Shown here one piece after another: positions 1 to 5,568 of a stretch of DNA of 9,116 nucleotides. The stretch comes from Trueperaceae bacterium. GTDB taxonomy: Bacteria > Deinococcota > Deinococci > Deinococcales > Trueperaceae. The notes beneath the pieces are model-generated. The model was not told the origin of the DNA. It did not search any database and saw only the letters and a program-made list of their open reading frames with translations. The position numbers were made by a program, and so were the translations under genes. The stretch's first letter is position 1. Every line of letters begins with the position of its first letter. The stretch covers positions 1-9,116 of the forward strand of contig SLSM01000150.1 of NCBI GenBank assembly GCA_007130445.1, in the 5' to 3' direction.

Positions 1-41
1 GGACGAGGTCTGGAGCGCGAGTTCCGGGCCTCGACCCATAC

Positions 42-117
<76 letters not shown>

Positions 118-123
118 GAGTCC

Positions 124-150
124 ACGGCCGCCCTTCGGGGCGGCCGTTCT
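124..150 (+). terminator. Intrinsic terminator of the tRNA-Gly transcript
   Basis: A perfect GC-rich stem, CGGCCGCCC (125-133) with GGGCGGCCG (138-146), is closed by a TTCG tetraloop and extended by an A-T pair (124/147). A short T-containing tail (TTCT) follows. Its position seven bases after the encoded CCA makes it the natural end of the tRNA transcript. Confidence 0.85.
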
Positions 151-212
151 GCGTGGTTCCGGCTGCCTGGTGGGGGTCGAGCGAGGTGGGAGCGCCTCGA
201 CGGAGGCTGCGC

Positions 213-249
213 TTGACGGCGGGTAAACGCGCGTTCAATACTATAAACA
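213..249 (+). promoter_or_regulatory. Candidate promoter and operator of the TetR/ABC operon
   Basis: A -35-like TTGACG lies at 213-218 and a -10-like TACTAT (TANNNT type) at 239-244. Between them is a perfect 10-bp palindrome, AACGCGCGTT (226-235). The 20-base spacer is longer than usual, so the -35 assignment is uncertain. The -10 lies only four bases before the ATG at 249, the spacing expected for a leaderless transcript. A palindrome between the promoter elements suits autorepression by the TetR protein. Neither binding nor a start site is shown by the sequence alone. Confidence 0.5.
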
Positions 250-971
250 TGTGTTCGGCCGGTGACGAGAGCACCATGGCGCAGGCGATGTTCGAGGGCG
301 ATGACCGCTCCACGCCCGCGAGGATCCGCGATGCGGCCCTGGCATGCTTCGCAGAGCGCGGCGTGAAGGCGACGACGGTGCGGCAGATCGCTGAGCGTGC
401 CGGGGTGTCCGCCGCGCTGGTGATCCACCACTTCGGCTCGAAGGAGAGGCTCCGTTCCGCCTGCGACCGCCGGGTGGCGGCGCTCATCCGTGAGCGCAAG
501 ACGGCGGTGATGCGTTCGGGCTCCGGCCTCGACCCGTTGGCGGTGCTGCGCGATCAGGCCGGCGACCCGCCCATCCAGCGCTACCTCGCCCGGACCCTGG
601 CCGAGGGCACACCCGAGGTGGCCGCGCTGGTCGACGAGATGGTCGACGACGCCGCGCGTTACGTGAGCGAAGGCATGGAGCGCGGTGTGTTGCGACGCAG
701 CGACGATCCACGCGGAGTGGCCGCCGTGCTGACGCTGTGGTCGCTCGGCGCCATGGTGCTGCACGAGCACGTCGAGCGGGTGCTCGGCGTCGATCTCACC
801 GGGCCTGCCGAGACGCACGCGACCAACCCCGCCTACGTCAGGCCGGCCCTCGAGATCCTGAGCCACGGGCTCGTGATGCCGCACTGGTTCGACGCGATCG
901 CGACGGCCAGCGGAGCCGGCGACGACACGCATTCTGGCTCTGGCTCGTCGGCGTCGGAGGAGGACACATGA
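249..971 (+). CDS. TetR/AcrR-family transcriptional regulator
   Basis: The 240-residue protein has a typical TetR DNA-binding domain at residues 22-70. It contains a helix-turn-helix running from TTVRQIAERAGVS to HHFGSKERL (42-68), the family's most conserved segment. The rest is a divergent helical ligand-binding and dimerisation domain, and the last 20 residues are a Ser/Gly/acidic tail. Members of this family usually repress a neighbouring efflux gene until a ligand binds. The stop codon overlaps the start of the ABC ATPase (ATGA), which supports co-transcription and a role controlling that pump. The frame is open back to 153. I chose ATG 249 because a TANNNT -10 sits just before it, suggesting a leaderless start. 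ATG 276 (MAQAMF) is an alternative and keeps the whole DNA-binding domain. The ligand is unknown. Confidence 0.9.
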   Translation: MCSAGDESTMAQAMFEGDDRSTPARIRDAALACFAERGVKATTVRQIAERAGVSAALVIHHFGSKERLRSACDRRVAALIRERKTAVMRSGSGLDPLAVLRDQAGDPPIQRYLARTLAEGTPEVAALVDEMVDDAARYVSEGMERGVLRRSDDPRGVAAVLTLWSLGAMVLHEHVERVLGVDLTGPAETHATNPAYVRPALEILSHGLVMPHWFDAIATASGAGDDTHSGSGSSASEEDT

Positions 972-1894
972 GCGACACCGTGATCGTGACGCGGGGTCTC
1001 GTCAAGGAGTACGGGCGTACCCGGGCCCTCGACGGTCTGGACCTGGAGGTCCGCTCGGGCGAGGTCTTCGGCTTCATCGGGCCGAACGGCGCGGGCAAGT
1101 CGACCACCATCCGCGTGCTGCTCGACCTCCTACGGCCCACCGCCGGTGAGGCGCGGGTGTTCGGCGTCACGCCCGCAGCTGGCGGACCCGCGCTCCGGGC
1201 GCGGATCGGCTACCTGCCGGGCGAGCTCGCACTGGGTGGACGCGTCAGCGCCGGCGAGCACCTGCACCACCTCGCCTCGCTCCGTGGCGGTCGCGGGCGC
1301 GACGCCATCGACACGCTCGCCGAGCGCTTCCGTCTCGACCTCGCGCGGCCGGTCCGTGCGCTCTCCAAGGGCAACAAGCAGAAGGTCGGCGTCATCCAGG
1401 CCTTCATGCACGAACCAGACCTCTTGGTCCTCGACGAGCCGACCAGCGGTCTCGATCCGCTGCTGCAGCACGAGTTCATGGCGCTGGTGCGCGAGGCGTC
1501 CGCGCGCGGCGCGACCGTCTTCATGTCGTCGCACGTGTTGCGAGAGGTCGAGACGGTCGCCGACCGCGTCGCCGTGATCCGCGATGGCACGACGGTCGAT
1601 GTCGACTCGGTCACCGGGTTGCGCCGGCGCGCGGGCCAACGCGTCAGTCTGCGGTTCGCCGAGCCTCCCGACGCCGACACGGCCGCTGCCATCGAAGGCG
1701 TCGAGCAGGTGCGACTCGACGACCACACGCTGACATGCCTCCTGCACGGCGAACCCGACGAGCTCCTGAAGTGGGCGGCGCGTGGCCGCGTGCTCTCGTG
1801 GTCGGCTCGCGATCGCGACCTCGAAGACCTGTTCCTGGACGTCTATCGCAATCGTGGACGCAACGGCGCGGAAGCGGAACACGATGCGCGCTGA
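968..1894 (+). CDS. ABC transporter ATP-binding protein (DrrA-like, ABC-2 export type)
   Basis: This 308-residue cytoplasmic ATPase would power the permease encoded next. Visible motifs are Walker A GPNGAGKST (38-46), a divergent signature LSKGNKQKV (132-140), Walker B LLVLDEP with the D-loop SGLDP (152-164), and the H-loop His189 (SSHV). The Q-loop segment reads GYLPGEL (81-87) and lacks the usual Gln; this and LSKGN are familiar in drug and lipid exporter ATPases of the DrrA type. A C-terminal extension of about 90 residues follows the nucleotide-binding domain, as in that family. ATG 968 is preceded by a strong ribosome site, GGAGGAGGA (956-964), and overlaps the tetR stop. The frame is open upstream to 737, but that part lies inside tetR. 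The exported substrate cannot be read from the sequence. Confidence 0.94.
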   Translation: MSDTVIVTRGLVKEYGRTRALDGLDLEVRSGEVFGFIGPNGAGKSTTIRVLLDLLRPTAGEARVFGVTPAAGGPALRARIGYLPGELALGGRVSAGEHLHHLASLRGGRGRDAIDTLAERFRLDLARPVRALSKGNKQKVGVIQAFMHEPDLLVLDEPTSGLDPLLQHEFMALVREASARGATVFMSSHVLREVETVADRVAVIRDGTTVDVDSVTGLRRRAGQRVSLRFAEPPDADTAAAIEGVEQVRLDDHTLTCLLHGEPDELLKWAARGRVLSWSARDRDLEDLFLDVYRNRGRNGAEAEHDAR

Positions 1895-2678
1895 AGGTGC
1901 GGCAAGCTTCGCGCGTGTCTGGGCCGATCACCGCCGCGGCCTGCCTGGCTGGGGCGCCGCCCTCGCCGGCATCACGCTCATGTACCTGGCCTTCTGGCCG
2001 ATGATGGGCGCGGACATGCAGGCGATGCTCGATGGCCTACCGGAGGCGCTCATCCGGGCGCTCGGCTACGACCGCATCGGCACCGCTGCAGGCTACCTGG
2101 AGGCCGTGATCTACGGCCTGCTCGGGCCCGTGCTGCTGCTCGTGTACGGCATCGGCCTGGGTGGCCGCGTCATCGCCGGTCAGGAGGAGGATGGGACGCT
2201 CGAACTCGACCTGGCGGCGCCCGTCGGACGTGCACGACTGTACTGGCAACGGCTCGCGGCCGTCTGGACGTTGATCACGGCACTGGTCGCGATCACCACG
2301 CTGGCCGTGCTGGTGAGCGGACCGCTCTTCGGCCTCGGCGTGCCCACGGTGAACGTGCTCGCCGCCAGCCTGGCGATGTGGTTGCTGGTCGGTGGCTTCA
2401 CGACCATCGCCCTGGCGGTCGGAGCGGCCACGGGGCGCCGCGGCATCGGCGTCGCCGCCGCGGCCGGGCTCGCCACACTGGCGTACGTGTTCCGCAGCGT
2501 CGCCGACGCCGTCGGCGTCGACGTACTCGCGACGCTGTCGCCGTTCGCCTGGATGCTCGCGAGCGAACCGCTCGTGAACGGGTTCGATGCGTTCGGGGCG
2601 GCGAAACTCGGGCTCCTCAGCGTCGTGGCGGCGCCCCTCGGCGCCTGGCGCTTCGCCCGCCGCGACCTCATGGTGTGA
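1884..2678 (+). CDS. ABC-2 type exporter permease subunit
   Basis: This 264-residue integral membrane protein has about six hydrophobic segments, near residues 20-40, 71-93, 122-146, 155-182, 186-207 and 238-258. After the second segment comes the conserved cytoplasmic stretch GQEEDGTLELDLAAP (99-113), followed by VGRARLYWQR. This matches the EExGTLE...P..R coupling element of ABC-2 permeases. The start at ATG 1884 overlaps the end of the ATPase gene by 11 bases, which indicates translational coupling. Two ATPase and two permease chains would form the exporter, probably of a drug or lipid-like molecule. The last bases overlap the 3' end of the convergent Sco1 gene. Confidence 0.9.
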   Translation: MRAEGAASFARVWADHRRGLPGWGAALAGITLMYLAFWPMMGADMQAMLDGLPEALIRALGYDRIGTAAGYLEAVIYGLLGPVLLLVYGIGLGGRVIAGQEEDGTLELDLAAPVGRARLYWQRLAAVWTLITALVAITTLAVLVSGPLFGLGVPTVNVLAASLAMWLLVGGFTTIALAVGAATGRRGIGVAAAAGLATLAYVFRSVADAVGVDVLATLSPFAWMLASEPLVNGFDAFGAAKLGLLSVVAAPLGAWRFARRDLMV

Positions 2679-3354
2679 GGAGGCCGGCGGCCCGCACCTC
2701 CTCGACCACGCGCGCCACGTCGGGGCTGGTGCCCTCGGTGCGCACCCGCACGACGCCGTCCGCGTCGAGCACGGCGATCAGGTTGCTGTGGTCGAAGTGG
2801 CCGTCGCCGCGGCGCTGGTACTGCACGCCGAGCATCGTCGCGAGGGTGCGGATCACGTTCGGGCTGCCCGACAGGAAGCTCCACGCACCCAGGGTCCCGT
2901 CGGCGTACCCGCGTTGTGCGGCGTAGGTGCGCATGGCCTCGGGCGTATCGCTCTCCGGGTCGAAGCTGACGGCCAGCACCGGCATCGGCATGCCGAGGTC
3001 GGTCTGCAGCGTCCGAGCGCGATGGAGCAGCAGCGGGCACGCGGTCGTGCAGTTGCCGTAGAACATCGTGATCATCACGGGCCGTCCGCGGAAGTCCGCC
3101 AGCCGCACGGGGTGTCCGTGCTGGTCGGTCCACGTCGCTGAGAGGTGGTAGAGCGAATCGGTCGCGACGCTCGTCAGGGGGAGCGGCGGGTGGTGGGAGC
3201 CGTGGTCGTCGTGGCCATGGGCGGTGTCGGTCCGACCGCTCGCGTGGCCGTGAGCGTCGTCCTGGTCGCCGCCGTCGGCCAGGACGCTGCCGAGGGCGAA
3301 GAGGGTCACGAGGGCGACGGTCCAGAAGGTGGCGTGGAACCGTAGGAGCGTCAT
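2668..3354 (-). CDS. SCO1/SenC family copper chaperone with His-rich segment
   Basis: This 228-residue protein has an N-terminal hydrophobic anchor or signal (residues 8-26), so the thioredoxin-like domain should sit outside the membrane. The Sco copper/redox motif CxxxC is present as NCTTACP (Cys102, Cys106), with the conserved distal His in HFDHSNL (His189). Known Sco proteins deliver copper to, or reduce, cuproenzymes such as CuA oxidases. Here the partner may be NirK, two genes upstream in the operon. Residues 28-57 are rich in His, Asp and Gly, with seven His between 35 and 55, suggesting extra metal binding. The ATG at 3354 overlaps the stop of the nirV-like gene (ATGA) and has GGAGG (3361-3365) six bases upstream. 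The 3' end overlaps the convergent permease gene by 11 bases. Confidence 0.92.
   Translation of the reverse strand: MTLLRFHATFWTVALVTLFALGSVLADGGDQDDAHGHASGRTDTAHGHDDHGSHHPPLPLTSVATDSLYHLSATWTDQHGHPVRLADFRGRPVMITMFYGNCTTACPLLLHRARTLQTDLGMPMPVLAVSFDPESDTPEAMRTYAAQRGYADGTLGAWSFLSGSPNVIRTLATMLGVQYQRRGDGHFDHSNLIAVLDADGVVRVRTEGTSPDVARVVEEVRAAGLLTP
2677..2703. terminator. Candidate bidirectional hairpin at a convergent gene junction
   Basis: GAGGAGG (2677-2683) pairs perfectly with CCTCCTC (2697-2703) around a 13-base GC-rich loop. It begins inside the permease stop codon and covers the last codons of the oppositely oriented Sco1 gene. A stem works on both strands, so it could slow polymerase from either side. 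There is no T tract, so a Rho-independent role is uncertain. Part of the signal may simply reflect codons for Glu/Gly/Leu. Confidence 0.35.
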
Positions 3355-4184
3355 GGTGTGCCTCCGGCGGCAGACGCGGTCGTTCGGGGTGCCTCGCTCG
3401 GCAGGTCCCACACGCACCTGAACCCGAGCGTGCTGGTGCCGCGATCGGCGGCGAAGTTCATCCGGACGATGTGCCGCATCAGCGCGAGCTGATCGGCGAG
3501 GCCGTTGCCAGCCATGAGGCGCGCGGCGGCCCCGCACGCGATCCCGAAGGGTGAGCCGTCGTCCGTCCCAGGCAGCACCGTCTCGAAGTCCTCGACCCAC
3601 TCGAGCACCAGCGTGTGGAGGTCGAAGACGCCGAAGGGGTTCGCTGCACCCAGTCCGACGGGGCGCAGCCCGGCGCCGGGGTTCGAGTACCAGGCGAAGA
3701 GCTCGATCGCGCGGGCGTCGTCCCCGCGTATCCCTTGGCCGGCGACGTACTCCCACTCGAACTCGGTCGGGAGTCGCCCGCCGACCCAGTCGCAGTACGA
3801 CATGGCGGCGTACCAGGTCACGTTCGTGACGGGGACGTCCGGTTTGGCGCTGCGGGCGTCACCGAGCACGGTGTCGCCCGACCAGTGGCGCAGGTACCCG
3901 TCGGCCGCGAACACGGCCGGAGCTTGAGAGCGCCGCCACGTCGGGTTCGCCTCGGTGAAGGCGAGGAACGCGGCGTTGGTGACGGGGGTGGGCGCGAGAG
4001 CGAACGCTTCGATCGCGACCGTGGGTTCGTCTATCACCAGGATCGTCTCGAACGTGCCCGCCGGGATCGCGATGGCGTCGGCCGGCGGGGCGCCGTGCCG
4101 CGCCGCGATCGGGCCGCCCGCGACGGCGGTCGAGAGCGCGAGGCCGGCGAGGATGGCGATGCCCTGGCGCTGCAGTGGACGCAT
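3351..4184 (-). CDS. nirV: NirV-like protein (formylglycine-generating enzyme/SUMF1 family)
   Basis: This 277-residue protein starts with a likely Sec signal or anchor (basic MRPLQRQ, then a hydrophobic run to about residue 28). A SUMF1/FGE-type fold follows: IPAGTF (40-45), TPVTNAAFLAF (66-76), PVTNVTWYAAMSYCDWVGGR (118-137), LPTEFEWEY (138-146) and the terminal LGFRCVWD (253-260). The region around CGAAARLM (Cys217) followed by MRHIVRMNF resembles the CGxGA...MRYAFR pattern I associate with NirV, the FGE homologue often encoded beside nirK. The second active-site Cys of classical FGEs is not present at that spot, so sulfatase-type formylglycine chemistry is doubtful. NirV's own function is unsettled. 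I chose ATG 4184 because it precedes the signal peptide and has AGAGG eight bases upstream. The frame is open further upstream, but only through the nirK-tail repeat. Confidence 0.82.
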   Translation of the reverse strand: MRPLQRQGIAILAGLALSTAVAGGPIAARHGAPPADAIAIPAGTFETILVIDEPTVAIEAFALAPTPVTNAAFLAFTEANPTWRRSQAPAVFAADGYLRHWSGDTVLGDARSAKPDVPVTNVTWYAAMSYCDWVGGRLPTEFEWEYVAGQGIRGDDARAIELFAWYSNPGAGLRPVGLGAANPFGVFDLHTLVLEWVEDFETVLPGTDDGSPFGIACGAAARLMAGNGLADQLALMRHIVRMNFAADRGTSTLGFRCVWDLPSEAPRTTASAAGGTP

Positions 4185-4229
4185 GGTGGGTACCTCTCGT
4201 GGGGTCGAGCGCCGCAGGCCGGTGAGGCC

Positions 4230-4355
4230 CGCAGCGCTCGAGTCTGGGCGGTTGGTGGTTCGTGGGCCGGCGCGCAACACACCGACCGCGCCCGGGGCGC
4301 TGCGGTCTGGTCAGTTCGCGGTTCGGGGACCTGCGCGCAGGACGCCGACCGCGCC
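4230..4355 (-). repeat. In-frame 63-bp tandem repeat at the nirK 3' end
   Basis: Two adjacent 63-base units (4293-4355 and 4230-4292) match at 48 of 63 positions with no gaps. The first holds the last 14 codons of nirK, its TGA and six further codons; the second lies between nirK and nirV. Read in the nirK frame, both begin GAVGVLRAGPRT. Unit 2 has CGC where unit 1 has the TGA stop, so the frame stays open into nirV. The sequence from 4229 down may be a third, much weaker unit, with G, G, R, P and R matching in register. Confidence 0.85.
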
Positions 4356-5444
4356 CTTCTCCTTGTCGGCGAACTCGTGGTCGACGAGGTAGTACTCGCC
4401 CGCCTCGGGGACGATGAACTCGACCACCGCGCCCATGCCGGCGCCGAGCAGGACGCTCTGGACGCCGCGCTGGACGTTCTCTGGGCTGCCCTCGTAGTAG
4501 ACGACGTCGAAGATGGCACCGATCACGTGGAAGGTCGAGGTGAGGCTGGGCCCGGCGTTGAGGACGTAGATGCGAACGCGCTCGCCGGCGTTGGCCTCGA
4601 GGGGCTGCTCGGAGAGGATGTTGCGGTGCCCGTTGAAGAGGACCTGGGAGGCCTTCTTGTCGAAGGCGGCCAGGGCGTCGAACTGGTGCAGCCCGGAGCC
4701 TCCGTCGGCGAGGTAGAAGTCGGACTGCACGACCACGAACTCGCGGTCGACGCGTTCGTCGGTGGGGAAGCCGTCACGCGGCGAGACGATCACGGCGCCG
4801 TACTGACCCATGGCGACGTGCATGAGCACCATCGGCGTGCCGCAGTGGTAGATGTACACGCCCGGGTAGTTGGCGACCCACTCGAACTCGATGGTCTCGC
4901 CCGGTGCGATGGAGCGCCACTTGTCGTTGGCCGCGACGGTGCCGGAGTGGAAGTCCATCGAGTGCGGCATCGGCGCGGTGGCGGTGTCGGCGCTCTGGTA
5001 GTTCGAGGCGGCGAGTTGCTCGAGGTACGGCGAGGCGCTCGACGGTTCGGTGATCACGACGTGTTCGTCGGAGCGGTTGCGCATGGTGAACACCACGCGG
5101 TCGCCTTCCCGGACGTGCAGGACGGGACCGGGGACGGAGCCTCCGTACGTCCAGGCGTTGAAGCGGACGCCCGGTGCGATCTCGATCTCCTGTACGAACG
5201 TGTCGATGCGGATCTCGTGGGTGACGTTGCCCTCGTAGTCGAGCGGGGCGATGTGGGGGAGCATCGTGAGGGTATCGCCGACCACGGGCGGACCGTCGTA
5301 GTCGTCTTGGTACACCCGGGCCTCGGGCATGCCGAAGATCATGCCGTCGATCTCGTACTCCCCCTCCGCGAACGCGGTGACCGTGAGCAGTGCGGCTGCG
5401 AACGTCGTGAGCATGGTGCGGACGGTGTGCGTGTGGCGTGGCAT
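4311..5444 (-). CDS. nirK: Copper-containing nitrite reductase (two-cupredoxin, NirK type)
   Basis: This 377-residue enzyme would reduce nitrite to NO in the envelope. A Sec-type signal (hydrophobic 11-24, probable cleavage after AFA near 26) precedes two cupredoxin domains. By alignment to classical NirK, type 1 copper ligands are His161, Cys201 and His209. Type 2 ligands are His166 (HSMDFH), His200 (YHC) and His356 (VDHEF). The catalytic pair is Asp164 and His306 (STFHVIG). The axial type 1 Met position is Gln214 in HVAMGQYG. About 30 extra residues (roughly 127-158) precede His161. ATG 5444 has an excellent ribosome site, AGGAGGT (5449-5455), four bases upstream. It appears to lead an operon with the nirV-like and Sco1 genes, 126 bases ahead of nirV. 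A related non-nitrite multicopper enzyme is possible, but the complete type 2 site and NirV neighbour favour NirK. Confidence 0.88.
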   Translation of the reverse strand: MPRHTHTVRTMLTTFAAALLTVTAFAEGEYEIDGMIFGMPEARVYQDDYDGPPVVGDTLTMLPHIAPLDYEGNVTHEIRIDTFVQEIEIAPGVRFNAWTYGGSVPGPVLHVREGDRVVFTMRNRSDEHVVITEPSSASPYLEQLAASNYQSADTATAPMPHSMDFHSGTVAANDKWRSIAPGETIEFEWVANYPGVYIYHCGTPMVLMHVAMGQYGAVIVSPRDGFPTDERVDREFVVVQSDFYLADGGSGLHQFDALAAFDKKASQVLFNGHRNILSEQPLEANAGERVRIYVLNAGPSLTSTFHVIGAIFDVVYYEGSPENVQRGVQSVLLGAGMGAVVEFIVPEAGEYYLVDHEFADKEKGAVGVLRAGPRTAN

Positions 5445-5468
5445 TCGGACCTCCTGGTGTCCCTCGTC

Positions 5469-5487
5469 CGCCAGGGCGATCCCGGCG
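5469..5487 (-). promoter_or_regulatory. Possible hairpin in the nirK 5' leader
   Basis: On the minus strand, CGCCGGG and CCC-T-GGCG pair around an ATCG loop, giving a 7-bp stem with a single-base bulge. It would lie in the untranslated leader, about 13 bases before the ribosome-binding site. It could influence mRNA stability or initiation. In GC-rich DNA such a stem can also arise by chance. Confidence 0.3.
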
Positions 5488-5495
5488 CATAAACG

Positions 5496-5517
5496 TGGAC
5501 AAGTTGGTCCAAGTATA
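5496..5517 (-). promoter_or_regulatory. Candidate nirK promoter -10 with overlapping operator
   Basis: TATACT on the minus strand (5512-5517) is a near-consensus -10, placing a start near 5505 and giving a leader of about 60 bases. No good -35 lies 16-19 bases upstream, as is common for activator-dependent promoters. Directly downstream, across the predicted start, is the inverted repeat TGGAC-N6-GTCCA (5496-5511), a plausible repressor site. The same stretch also reads as two head-to-tail ACTTGNNCCA-like decamers. It does not match the FNR/NnrR box (TTGAT-N4-ATCAA). Confidence 0.5.
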
Positions 5518-5543
5518 GGCCCGTCGTATGCCTGTGCTCGGTA

Positions 5544-5559
5544 CGAACGTCCTGGTTCG
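5544..5559. promoter_or_regulatory. Inverted repeat upstream of nirK, possible activator site
   Basis: CGAAC-N6-GTTCG is a perfect 5-bp inverted repeat with six bases between the arms, the same geometry as the repeat over the nirK start. Its centre lies about 46 bases before the predicted start, next to where the missing -35 would be, a usual place for an activator. It also lies just after the stop of the upstream response-regulator gene and has no T tract, so it makes a poor terminator. The binding protein is unknown. Confidence 0.35.
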
Positions 5560-5568
5560 CCCTCTGGT

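Noticed and set aside
737..967. N-terminal extension of the ABC ATPase to 737
   Set aside because: The added residues are out-of-frame tetR sequence, and ATG 968 has GGAGGAGGA in front of it.
4185..4280. N-terminal extension of the nirV-like protein to the GTG at 4280
   Set aside because: The extension is the nirK-tail repeat and would bury the signal peptide; ATG 4184 has its own ribosome site. The openness of the frame is kept as a separate finding.
3615..5492. A 625-codon plus-strand open frame across nirV and nirK
   Set aside because: It is the mirror of the high-GC codon pattern of two clearly recognisable genes, is Val/Gly/Asp/Arg-rich without domains, and has no ribosome site.
5496..5511. 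FNR/NnrR box at the nirK promoter
   Set aside because: TTGGAC...GTCCA lacks the TTGAT-N4-ATCAA arms and spacing, so it is reported only as an unassigned inverted repeat.
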